Assembly: GCF_019924045.1 (NCBI RefSeq)
Contig: NZ_JAHXBN010000022.1
Coordinates: forward strand, 124,001 to 188,000
Source of the DNA: Dyadobacter fermentans
Lineage (GTDB): Bacteria > Bacteroidota > Bacteroidia > Cytophagales > Spirosomataceae
Reading direction: 5' to 3'
DNA length: 64,000 nt
Positions 15,353 through 22,741 of this stretch are shown one piece after another (within the stretch, counting starts at the first letter, position 1; each line of letters begins with the position of its first letter). The notes under the pieces are model-generated. The model was not told where the DNA came from. It was given only the letters and a program-made list of their open reading frames with translations, and searched no databases. Made by a program: the position numbers and the translations under genes.

Positions 15353-15781
15353 TTATTTTTCGTCCGATTCGGACGTAGCTTTCTCTCTCAATCGCTGATA
15401 ATGATCAACAAAGTTAAATGGCGGTATTAATAACGCATCAACTCCCGCCTTGGCGGTAAGACTTGCTATATGCTCTCTGATGAATGGATAAATTATAGCT
15501 GGAGCATTTACATTAGCCAAATAATCCTCTGCTGGACCGGCCCCATCTAAATTGAAATCGAAAATACCATCCATTCTTGCAGTGACGGTTAAGAGATTGG
15601 CGTCGCCAGAGAAGGCTACTACTTTGACTCCCAGAGATATCAACGTATCTCCATTGTCAGTATCCATCCTTGACATAGTCACTTCTAGGTCAAACCTTGC
15701 GGATTCTGAAGTGCTTACCTCGGGATTATACTTAAAGTCACTCTCAACTAAATAAACCTTCTTAATTGAAAAAGATGCCAT
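15353..15781 (-). CDS. SecB-like chaperone
   Basis: 142 residues, the length of SecB. The C-terminal half has the SecB signature: an IYPFIREHIASLTAKAG helix (97-113) followed by LLIPPFNF (117-124), corresponding to the FPYAREII...GGFPPLLLAPVNF region of SecB; the first half is beta-rich as expected. SecB-like proteins outside Proteobacteria often serve as the chaperone of toxin-antitoxin-chaperone (TAC) systems such as mycobacterial HigBA-Rv1957 and the anti-phage CmdTAC. Here it is the last gene of a three-gene operon and is followed by a terminator, which suggests a TAC-type role rather than general export. Confidence 0.8.
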   Translation of the reverse strand: MASFSIKKVYLVESDFKYNPEVSTSESARFDLEVTMSRMDTDNGDTLISLGVKVVAFSGDANLLTVTARMDGIFDFNLDGAGPAEDYLANVNAPAIIYPFIREHIASLTAKAGVDALLIPPFNFVDHYQRLREKATSESDEK

Positions 15782-15796
15782 AATTATCGGTCAATT

Positions 15797-16243
15797 CTAC
15801 GCAGCAAATGCGTATTCATAGTTCTCCAAAGTAGCTTTCTCTATCACATCGATGGTTTTAGCTAATTTTCTTGGCGACATTAAATTTTTGAAATTGTCGG
15901 TTGCAATCAAAACGCCGGGCGTAGGCAGATATCTCCCATTGTACGACGCGTCAACATAGACGTGGTTAGACACGACTTTCTCTTCTTTCCAATACAGAAA
16001 AGTCGGGCATGTCATTTTGATCATGTCATCATCTTCTACCAAATACCACGATTCATCCGGATTGTTACGAGTACACTCTCTAATGACCGCTCTGATCGCC
16101 TTGAATACCTCATCTTTCAGAATAGAATTATAAGGTATAAGTTTTAAAAGGTGTAACTCATATAAACTTGAATATTCATACAGCACAGTAACCCCGTATA
16201 AATTTTCAAAGTGGGATTTTATGATTTCTTGAATATTGCTCAT
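15797..16243 (-). CDS. Unknown protein with ssrA-like C-terminus; candidate antitoxin
   Basis: 148 residues, no family recognised. It is a mixed alpha/beta protein with a VFKAIRAVIREC helix (47-58), an acidic VEDDDM patch (69-74) and TFLYWKEEKVVSNHVYVD strands. The last nine residues ENYEYAFAA (140-148) resemble the ssrA degradation tag (ENYALAA type) recognised by ClpXP. Middle position between a HEPN-like protein (2-bp gap) and a SecB-like chaperone (15-bp gap) is that of the antitoxin in TAC operons, whose C-termini are chaperone-dependent and protease-sensitive. The role is inferred from these two facts. Confidence 0.6.
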   Translation of the reverse strand: MSNIQEIIKSHFENLYGVTVLYEYSSLYELHLLKLIPYNSILKDEVFKAIRAVIRECTRNNPDESWYLVEDDDMIKMTCPTFLYWKEEKVVSNHVYVDASYNGRYLPTPGVLIATDNFKNLMSPRKLAKTIDVIEKATLENYEYAFAA

Positions 16244-16245
16244 AT

Positions 16246-16719
16246 CTATTTTCTTTTGTTCAGATACTGTGTAATGTATGCGGGAATTGACTCTTGTAGC
16301 AAAGTAGCTTTAGAAATAACTTTTTTTATTTCATCTTCGTCAACCTGATGTTCTTTATAGGCAGCCTTAACACGAATGCCTTTTAGAGACGTCAGCTTTT
16401 GACTCACCGTAAATGCCACTCGTTCGCTTCCGGTAATTTGTTCGATTGCCTTTTCCAGCTGGTCAATATAAAAAGCGTGCGAGTTCCCTTTGCCCTCATC
16501 GGCTTTACTTCCCGATTGCGTGGTCGACTTATTGTTTTTGTCACTAATGTACCACGCAAAAAGTCCCTCAGCGTCTAACCCTTTTATCGTCATTAACAGT
16601 GTCATAGCGAGTTGAAGTCCACTGTAATAGGCACATTGCGCAGACATACAGTAGCATACTTCTCCTTTATCTTTTAGGATAACAGCGCTGTTAAAACTTT
16701 GTTTTGATTTCTCCAACAT
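16246..16719 (-). CDS. HEPN-like protein; candidate RNase toxin
   Basis: 157 residues, almost all helical. The first helices contain AQCAYYSGLQLAMTLL (27-42), matching the aYYa..a..LL pattern of HEPN domains; a conserved-looking His81 precedes a long helix; and LTSLKGIRVKAAYKEH (109-124) matches the region with the HEPN R-x(4-6)-H motif, although Arg116 and His124 are separated by seven residues. HEPN proteins are often metal-independent RNases in toxin-antitoxin and abortive-infection systems. As first gene of the operon it would be the toxin; a non-catalytic HEPN is the main alternative. Confidence 0.6.
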   Translation of the reverse strand: MLEKSKQSFNSAVILKDKGEVCYCMSAQCAYYSGLQLAMTLLMTIKGLDAEGLFAWYISDKNNKSTTQSGSKADEGKGNSHAFYIDQLEKAIEQITGSERVAFTVSQKLTSLKGIRVKAAYKEHQVDEDEIKKVISKATLLQESIPAYITQYLNKRK

Positions 16720-17120
16720 TATAGGAAAGTACTAAACAGGGAACCGGGATGGTACACAATTTGGGGATGTTGGCGTATCTCAATTCGAGAGGTTTTCATT
16801 TGAGAGTGCAAAGGTACACTGAAAACACAGCTACACCAAAAAAAATTCGCTATACTGCGAATTTGCGTATGGCAGAATCCCTGAAAGTGAGTCGGGAAGA
16901 GCAGTTTCCGTGATGAGTTAAGCGTGAATTTGCAGGTCTAGAGGGCGATAGGTTGCGCATAACGGCGTATTTCTGAGTATATGATGGATTAAGCACCGCA
17001 GTTAAAAATTCTACTATTCGACGACATCAATATATCAAAAGATGATCGTGGTTAAATGTAATGAATATTGTAACAATTTTACCCAAATAGAATAGCTAAT
17101 TATTTTGCGGAAAATTTTAA
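16720..17120. other. Intergenic stretch between accessory block and distal tail genes
   Basis: I see no convincing gene here. The left part holds the leader of the HEPN/SecB-like operon, with a small dyad TCTCAATTCGAGA (16778-16790) that could be an operator, and its promoter. The part 16860-17100 is AT-rich and without clear structure. Confidence 0.6.
16809..16840 (-). promoter_or_regulatory. Promoter of the HEPN/SecB-like operon
   Basis: On the minus strand TTTG (16837-16840), 20 nt, then TACCTTTG (16809-16816): a full match to the Bacteroidota housekeeping promoter. The predicted start near 16804 leaves a leader of about 85 nt before the ATG at 16719. Confidence 0.75.
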
Positions 17121-17150
17121 GGGTAATATATACCCATATTATTATCTTTG
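17121..17150 (+). promoter_or_regulatory. Phage late promoter with GGGTAATATATACCC dyad
   Basis: GGGTAATATATACCC (17121-17135) is followed by ATATT and a TATCTTTG box (17143-17150) and then TCC. The dyad and the spacing repeat the minus-strand arrangement at 1716-1747. The dyad covers the place of the -33 box, which suggests an activator-dependent late promoter restarting transcription of the tail-tip genes behind the accessory block. Confidence 0.65.
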
Positions 17151-17153
17151 TCC

Positions 17154-18335
17154 ATGGCAAACCCAGTCCTGGACATTCCCTTCGACGAGCCTGACGGCTC
17201 AACCGTAGCTTACGACTATGGCCCGGGCGCGCACCACGCATCCATAGAAGCCGGGCGCTTTATTCCTGGCAAGTTTGGTAACTGTGTGTACTTCCCAGCA
17301 GAAGGCAAAGCTGAGATTGTAGGACCGGTGATTGACTTCACGCAGGATTTCAGCGTAACGGTCTGGGCGAAAGCCGAAATGCAGGCCGAAGGACCAAATC
17401 GTACGTGGGCAGTGTTCAAGTTTCCGGGCCGCACCAACTTTGTCGAAATCGAGCTGTTCACGAAGCTGGATTACTGGCAGAATCTGGCAATTACGCAGCA
17501 CGGTAGTACGGTGAAGGTTTACGTCGACGGTGTTCAAAAGGGCATATTCACACGAACGGACAACATGACCGGCTTTGCCATCATCAACGATGCACCGCAT
17601 AAGACCGGCGGTTACTGCTCACTCGACGGCGCCCGGAGTTACTCGGAAGCGCTCACTCCGGAAGAAATCGACGACAATATTCAACAAACTTTACAGCCAG
17701 TGAATTTTCATATCGACAATATCAATTTCAGCTCGCTCGGCATTGTGGTGAAGCGGCTGGACGGTGTTTTGGAGCTGCCGCAAATGAAGGATCCGCTTAC
17801 CGTCGATTGGGAAGACTACCATGGTGAGGTGGTGGATTTGATGAAGCCGGTATATGGCCCGCGCGAGATTGAGCTCGAATGCTGGATGAAAGCGACTTCG
17901 CAGGATGAACTGGTCTCTAAGTGGCTGCAAGTCCGTGACATTTTCATGAGCGCCGGAACGAAGCGCTTGCAGATCGACGCCGGAACGAAGCCGTTGCTGT
18001 TCGATGTGTATCACCGTGAGAGATTGGAGCCATCTAATAAATGGCGCAATGCCGGACCGTATTTCATCCGCTTTACCTTGAAGCTCCGGGAGCCGGAACC
18101 AGTTAAGCGAGTGCTGAAAGTGTCGGGCTCGTCGGTAAGCATCACGCTTACCAGCCGTAAGCTGCTGTCGATCTCATGGGGTGACGGGCAGAAAACCATG
18201 AACGTCTACGGGAATAACGTAACTGTCAGCCATAGCTATTCCGGTGGAGGGGATAAGTACGTGGTGATTTCCGGCAACATCGAGGATATTACCGGGTTCT
18301 CGACGGATGCGGTCATTGTTTGGAGCAAGATTTAG
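17154..18335 (+). CDS. Distal-tail-type protein with LamG-like and PKD-like domains
   Basis: 393 residues. Residues 1-180 look like a LamG/concanavalin-type sugar-binding fold (VLDIPFDEPDGSTVAYDYG, then GNCVYFPAEGKAEI and an ALTPEEID ending). Residues 185-325 are beta-rich with WMKATSQDELVSKWLQVRDI and IDAGTKPLLFDVY, the type of a distal tail (Dit) protein. Residues 335-393 look like a PKD-type domain with SISWGDGQK and SHSYSGGGDKYVV. The first codon at 17154 is required by the N-terminal domain, yet lies only 3 nt after the predicted -7 box. It would form the ring below the tube and may bind surface glycans. Confidence 0.65.
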   Translation: MANPVLDIPFDEPDGSTVAYDYGPGAHHASIEAGRFIPGKFGNCVYFPAEGKAEIVGPVIDFTQDFSVTVWAKAEMQAEGPNRTWAVFKFPGRTNFVEIELFTKLDYWQNLAITQHGSTVKVYVDGVQKGIFTRTDNMTGFAIINDAPHKTGGYCSLDGARSYSEALTPEEIDDNIQQTLQPVNFHIDNINFSSLGIVVKRLDGVLELPQMKDPLTVDWEDYHGEVVDLMKPVYGPREIELECWMKATSQDELVSKWLQVRDIFMSAGTKRLQIDAGTKPLLFDVYHRERLEPSNKWRNAGPYFIRFTLKLREPEPVKRVLKVSGSSVSITLTSRKLLSISWGDGQKTMNVYGNNVTVSHSYSGGGDKYVVISGNIEDITGFSTDAVIVWSKI

Positions 18336-18340
18336 AGCTT

Positions 18341-18529
18341 CTATTGTCCTTCCATGACAATGGAAGCGACTAGGATTGCAATGCCCATCGGAAGGCCCAG
18401 CAGACAAAATGATATTGTGGTTTCCGTAAAGACGTTTTCCGAAGGCGAAAAGAAAAACATGAGAATGCCGATACAGCTGGATGCTATCAGCATGATTGAC
18501 GCTAGCCGAATTTTAGAAATTCTCCACAT
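18341..18529 (-). CDS. Small two-span membrane protein
   Basis: 62 residues from ATG 18529, encoded against the direction of the tail genes. Two hydrophobic helices (about 9-29, ASIMLIASSCIGILMFFF; and 41-59, TISFCLLGLPMGIAILVASI) flank a short charged loop. The hydrophobicity pattern is unlikely by chance, but no family is recognised. Being on the opposite strand inside a late module suggests expression from the lysogen, for example as a superinfection-exclusion or other accessory protein. A TTG at 18553 is a less likely start. Confidence 0.5.
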   Translation of the reverse strand: MWRISKIRLASIMLIASSCIGILMFFFSPSENVFTETTISFCLLGLPMGIAILVASIVMEGQ

Positions 18530-18554
18530 AGTGGTATAAGTTATCAATAACAAT

Positions 18555-18872
18555 ATGCTAGAAAAAAATGAAACTCCCCATTTTCTTCCAACGGAGGATC
18601 AAATCGAAGATACGCTTCAAAAGGTGCAAGACCGCCTCGAAGAAAGGGCTATGTCGCTTTCGGCCAACGCCGCGGTAAAAGAAGGTTACGAAGAATCGGT
18701 CGACATCCTGGCCGATGATCGCCGGACGTATGCCGGAATTGACAAGCTGAAAACGACGCAGGGGCGGGCTATCGCTGTGTTGGCCGTGGATTACCTGAAT
18801 GGTGAATGCACGGCGGAAGTACTGCTCGGGGTGCCTTTGAAAGGCTCCATCGAGTCCAAATTGAAGAAGTAA
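18555..18872 (+). CDS. Small phage tail-region protein, unknown
   Basis: 105 residues, soluble, acidic first half with a TEDQIEDTLQKVQDRLEERA helix (13-32) and a second half with GRAIAVLAVDYLNGEC. No family recognised. Its place between the distal-tail and tail-tip genes and the 18-bp gap to the latter suggest a minor tail or assembly protein. Confidence 0.6.
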   Translation: MLEKNETPHFLPTEDQIEDTLQKVQDRLEERAMSLSANAAVKEGYEESVDILADDRRTYAGIDKLKTTQGRAIAVLAVDYLNGECTAEVLLGVPLKGSIESKLKK

Positions 18873-18890
18873 AGGTTTAATCCGCACACT

Positions 18891-21800
18891 ATGCCAGATC
18901 AAATAGAAATCGTCAAGCCTAATGACGACATTATCGCCTTATTCCAGCGTGAGCCGCTGCGCACTGTTACGAAAGCAGAACAGGTCCAGGAACTTCTCGG
19001 GCAGGATGTGCTGAATATCTCTGTAACCTCCGTCGAGCCGCTCGACCTGATCATAGGCCAGCGCGTGACCTCTTTCGGAAAAACTTATTATCTGAATCAG
19101 TTGCCGACGGCCCAGGTGAAAGGCGAGCGGCATTTCGAATACGTCCTCACCTTTGAAGGTCCGCAATACACGCTTCGTCGAGCAGTGTTCTTCAATGCCG
19201 ACATTACTGGCTTCAACACTACCTCCGATTTCCCGCTCACCGGAGACTGCGAGCTATTCCTTGACGTGCTGATCAATAACCTTTCGCGGGTTTTCGGAGC
19301 CGGGAAATGGATCAAAGGGCAGTTCCCGACGACGGCGGCAAAGACGATCACTTTCAGCGAAAACAACTGCCTGGCCGCGTTGCAAACCATTTGCAAGGAG
19401 TTCGATACTGAATTCGATATTGTCCAGGGCGGCAGCTCCCATACGCTTCACATCCGTAAAGCTGGCCAGATACTCGGACACACATATCAGTATGGCCGTG
19501 GATACGGGCTTTATGAGCTCAAAAGGCAGACAGTTACCGACTCCGACATCGTTACCAGGCTTTATCCGTTTGGTTCCAGCAAAAACCTGAAATCCAACTA
19601 CCGGAATTTCAGTCAGCGGCTCCGCATTCCGGATCCCGGCTACATTCAGGACGCGCAGGCTGTCGCGGCTTTCGGTATCATCGAAAACACAAAGGTTTGG
19701 GATGATATCTACCCTCACCGTACCGGCCAGGTTACCGCGGTTACCGGCGTGAATACCTTTGTGGATTCCACCATGAACTTCGACTTGGCCGAACCAGACG
19801 GAAGCGGCGGCACGAAATGGATGCTTGACGGCGCGCAACCCAAGATTCATTTCAATACCGGTAACCTGGCCGGCTATGAATTCAGTTTGAAGGAAAAGAC
19901 CGGATACGTCCATTCAACGAAGACTTTCACGTTGATTCCATTCAAGGACGAGCGCGATCTTGAATTGCCAAACCCGGACCACGCGGCATTTCAAATGCAG
20001 GTAGGGGACGAGTATGTGATTCTCGATATTGTGTTGCCTGATAGCTATGTCGAGTCGGCAGAATCGGAGCTACTCTACAAAGCACAGCAGTATTACGACC
20101 AGGTCAAGAACCCGAAAGTTCAGTACTCCCTGAAAGTGGACGAAATGTATCTGGCTGACCTGGTAGGTAGTGGCAGCATTGTGAATTTCTACGGAATTGG
20201 TGATTATGTACATATCCTTGACGAAGATCTGGCGATTGATAGAAGCAGCCGAATCATCGGCATGCGCCGGAACGTACTCCGCCCGTACCAATATGAGCTC
20301 ACCATCGATGATACCTACCAGGTATCAACCATCATCCAGATCATCGACAAGATCAAAGACACTGATAAGATCATCAGGGTGAATGACCTGCGCGACCCGA
20401 TGCGCGCGAAGATGGGGTGGAAAACAACGTTGGAGCTGCTGGGGATGATCTTTGACACGGACGGATACTTCGACGGCGGCAAGATCAAGCCGGAAAGCAT
20501 TGAGACAATGATGCTCGTTGTCGGCGCCAAGTCTCAGCAGTTCATTTTACAGGATGTGGTGTTTCAACCCAATTTCGAAGGAAATGCAAATGTCGTCGAC
20601 GTGTCGGAGGGACTTTTGATCCATTACGCGTTGAAGGAAGAAATCCTGACCTGGAACATTCAGGCATCAAGGCATACTATTACGGATAATGCCGCGCGCT
20701 ACATTTATGCCAAGGTCAGCAAGACCGAGTTTACCGATGGCCATATCATTTTCGATACCGCGAAGATCTTGCCTGATCAGGATCCTAATTATTACCACTT
20801 CCTAATTGGTACGCTGCATTCGGTGATGGAGGGCGTTCGTTGGATCAGCCTTACATATGGCGCCACGGCCATCAATGGGCGGTTCATCAAGACTGGTCGG
20901 ATCCAGTCATTCGACGGCCGTACATTTTTCGACCTCGACCTATCAGCGATTGGAGGATACATCAAGTTCATAGATTCCGAGGGCAACTACCGCGATCTTT
21001 CCGATATCGGAGCGGCAACGGACCGGTTTTATGAAGTTTCCGTCATTGAGCCGCTGGATTCTTACCCGAACGGAAAAATAACAGCGTGGTTCCAGTCGAC
21101 GAACCCGGCGACCTGGCCAGGTGGTGAAGAGTCGTTTCACACCGGCGATATGTGGTTCAATTCCGGTACGCTGACTGTCTCACGTCGTGTTGGCGGTGGA
21201 TGGGTATCAGTAACGGATCCGGAAACATTGAAATCATACATTAAGCAGTACGCCCGGCTCGGTAACAACAAGAATGTACAGCTTTTCACGGCAACGCCGG
21301 TACCCAAATACAACGACGGCGACCTGTGGATGTCGGAAGAAGGCCTGCGTCGCAGCGTTGGCAACAAAGTGGTTGGGCAAATGTTTGATCCTAACGACTG
21401 GGTTGAACCGTTCAACTTCGACAATACGGCCACGGCCATTGATGCCGGTATTCTCACGTCTGGTACCATCCAGCTTGCCGGGGACAAGAATGCGGTTTGG
21501 GCTGGGATTACCGGCAATGGTACCACCAGCGATTCGGTGCGCTTCTGGGCCGGTGCGTCTTACCTTAACCGAAAAACGGCTCCTTTCAGGGTCGAGCAAT
21601 CGGGTGAAGTTTTTGGGCGCACTCGGATTGAAGTAGAAGGAGTAGATAGCTCCGAACCTGACGGATATAAAGGTCAGGCGGGTCTTGCTGGCAGTGAAGT
21701 CGAGGGTGACGAAGGGATCAGGATTTATGCTGGTCGAGACTATGCGAATCGTGAAGAAGCTCCGTTTCGGGTCGATGGGCGAGGGCATGCGCAAATGGAG

Positions 21801-22487
21801 GTCGGTCGGATGGGTAAAAACATCGAGCTGACTACCGGATCCATTTCGAACCGAGGTGTTGATGGTCAGTTTGATCAGGAAGCAAACATTATTTTTAGGC
21901 ACGATCCGGAAGATGCATTTGTCGGGATCGGCACCAATATCATTCCGGCCACTGCGGGATTCTCGCGCGGGCTAATGAAGGTGGCTAATAATCGCGTCAC
22001 CTCAGGAGGTAACAACATTGCAGCTATGTTCGAGGCAAGTGGCGCCACTCCCGGTATTTTAGGGGAAGGTGGTTTGAACATAGCGATTATGGCCAATCAA
22101 GGAGTGTCTATGTTCGGTGGGCTTCTGACAAATGGTCAAAGTACTAAGGAGGTGAGCAATCCGGCGGGCAGTCTGGCATATGTGGATCCGTCCAAATACA
22201 ACCTCATCATTTACAACACAAACGGGAATGGCTCTTTTTTGACGCTGGTCAAGGAGGTGTATAATGAATTTCCCGGCAGCCCAGGCGATGCAGTGTATGA
22301 AAATGGATTAAAAAACGGGAATACTGTAACGATAATCGCGATCAACGATACAGTGAGCTATCAGTTGTATCGAACAGTCAGGCCGGTAACTACCAGCAAT
22401 ATAAATTTTGTGGGTGGGTCAGTTGTGACTCTGGTTTACCACAATGGTGCCTGGTACGTCCAATCGTTCTACGATAATGAATATTAA
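18891..22487 (+). CDS. Tail-tip/tail-associated protein (baseplate hub plus fibre)
   Basis: 1198 residues. The first 500 or so have the outline of a tail-tip hub (Tal/gp27-like): FGKTYYLNQLPTAQVKGERH, HFEYVLTFEGPQYTLRRAVF and a late YELTIDDTYQV segment that closes the hub. From about 540 the protein becomes a beta-rich fibre with repeated short blocks: two similar WAGASYLNRKTAPFRVEQSG and YAGRDYANREEAPFRVDGRG motifs near 885 and 945. The C-terminus ends in a VVTLVYHNGAWYVQSF tip. It would contact the host envelope. The ATG is preceded by CCGCACACT. Confidence 0.8.
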   Translation: MPDQIEIVKPNDDIIALFQREPLRTVTKAEQVQELLGQDVLNISVTSVEPLDLIIGQRVTSFGKTYYLNQLPTAQVKGERHFEYVLTFEGPQYTLRRAVFFNADITGFNTTSDFPLTGDCELFLDVLINNLSRVFGAGKWIKGQFPTTAAKTITFSENNCLAALQTICKEFDTEFDIVQGGSSHTLHIRKAGQILGHTYQYGRGYGLYELKRQTVTDSDIVTRLYPFGSSKNLKSNYRNFSQRLRIPDPGYIQDAQAVAAFGIIENTKVWDDIYPHRTGQVTAVTGVNTFVDSTMNFDLAEPDGSGGTKWMLDGAQPKIHFNTGNLAGYEFSLKEKTGYVHSTKTFTLIPFKDERDLELPNPDHAAFQMQVGDEYVILDIVLPDSYVESAESELLYKAQQYYDQVKNPKVQYSLKVDEMYLADLVGSGSIVNFYGIGDYVHILDEDLAIDRSSRIIGMRRNVLRPYQYELTIDDTYQVSTIIQIIDKIKDTDKIIRVNDLRDPMRAKMGWKTTLELLGMIFDTDGYFDGGKIKPESIETMMLVVGAKSQQFILQDVVFQPNFEGNANVVDVSEGLLIHYALKEEILTWNIQASRHTITDNAARYIYAKVSKTEFTDGHIIFDTAKILPDQDPNYYHFLIGTLHSVMEGVRWISLTYGATAINGRFIKTGRIQSFDGRTFFDLDLSAIGGYIKFIDSEGNYRDLSDIGAATDRFYEVSVIEPLDSYPNGKITAWFQSTNPATWPGGEESFHTGDMWFNSGTLTVSRRVGGGWVSVTDPETLKSYIKQYARLGNNKNVQLFTATPVPKYNDGDLWMSEEGLRRSVGNKVVGQMFDPNDWVEPFNFDNTATAIDAGILTSGTIQLAGDKNAVWAGITGNGTTSDSVRFWAGASYLNRKTAPFRVEQSGEVFGRTRIEVEGVDSSEPDGYKGQAGLAGSEVEGDEGIRIYAGRDYANREEAPFRVDGRGHAQMEVGRMGKNIELTTGSISNRGVDGQFDQEANIIFRHDPEDAFVGIGTNIIPATAGFSRGLMKVANNRVTSGGNNIAAMFEASGATPGILGEGGLNIAIMANQGVSMFGGLLTNGQSTKEVSNPAGSLAYVDPSKYNLIIYNTNGNGSFLTLVKEVYNEFPGSPGDAVYENGLKNGNTVTIIAINDTVSYQLYRTVRPVTTSNINFVGGSVVTLVYHNGAWYVQSFYDNEY

Positions 22488-22741
22488 GCGGTGAAAAGCT
22501 GCCCGCTTCCCAGCAGCAGCCATTCCGCAGAAATCTTGTAATCTTTCACGAGGGCAGCCAAGTACCATCCAGGTATTGGCTGCCTTTCGGCTGTTTTAAG
22601 CTTCCTCAAATTATTCGGATCCAAACCGTGGTCCTTCGAAAAACGATAGGCTGTACCCAGCTTACGTGCTTTAATTTCGTCGAGAGCATGGAAAAAACGG
22701 GTGCGGATTGCTTCCGATTCGGGATTAGAGGTTGCTTTCAT
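22484..22741 (-). CDS. HTH DNA-binding protein, possible phage repressor or excision regulator
   Basis: 85 residues. Residues about 28-70 form a helix-turn-helix of the Xre/CI type (LGTAYRFSKDHGLDPNNLRK) followed by WYLAALVKDYKISAEWLLLG, which matches the closing helices of Bacteroidota phage repressor domains. There is no C-terminal peptidase or oligomerisation domain, so a full CI repressor is less likely than a small regulator. It overlaps the integrase stop by 4 bp (ATGA) and converges with the tail-tip gene with 4 bp overlap. Regulation of integration or of the late operon are both possible. Confidence 0.7.
   Translation of the reverse strand: MKATSNPESEAIRTRFFHALDEIKARKLGTAYRFSKDHGLDPNNLRKLKTAERQPIPGWYLAALVKDYKISAEWLLLGSGQLFTA

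Noticed and set aside
15353..15781. SecB-like protein as the general export chaperone of the host
   Set aside because: It is encoded in prophage cargo as third gene of a small operon and not near sec or housekeeping genes, which favours a TAC-type role.
16860..17100. Possible remnant gene between the defence-like operon and the late promoter
   Set aside because: Only very short frames (for example 14 codons at 16869) are open; nothing protein-like remains.
17035..17241. 68-residue minus-strand frame across the late promoter
   Set aside because: It covers the promoter dyad and the start of the distal-tail gene and its residues are basic and unstructured.
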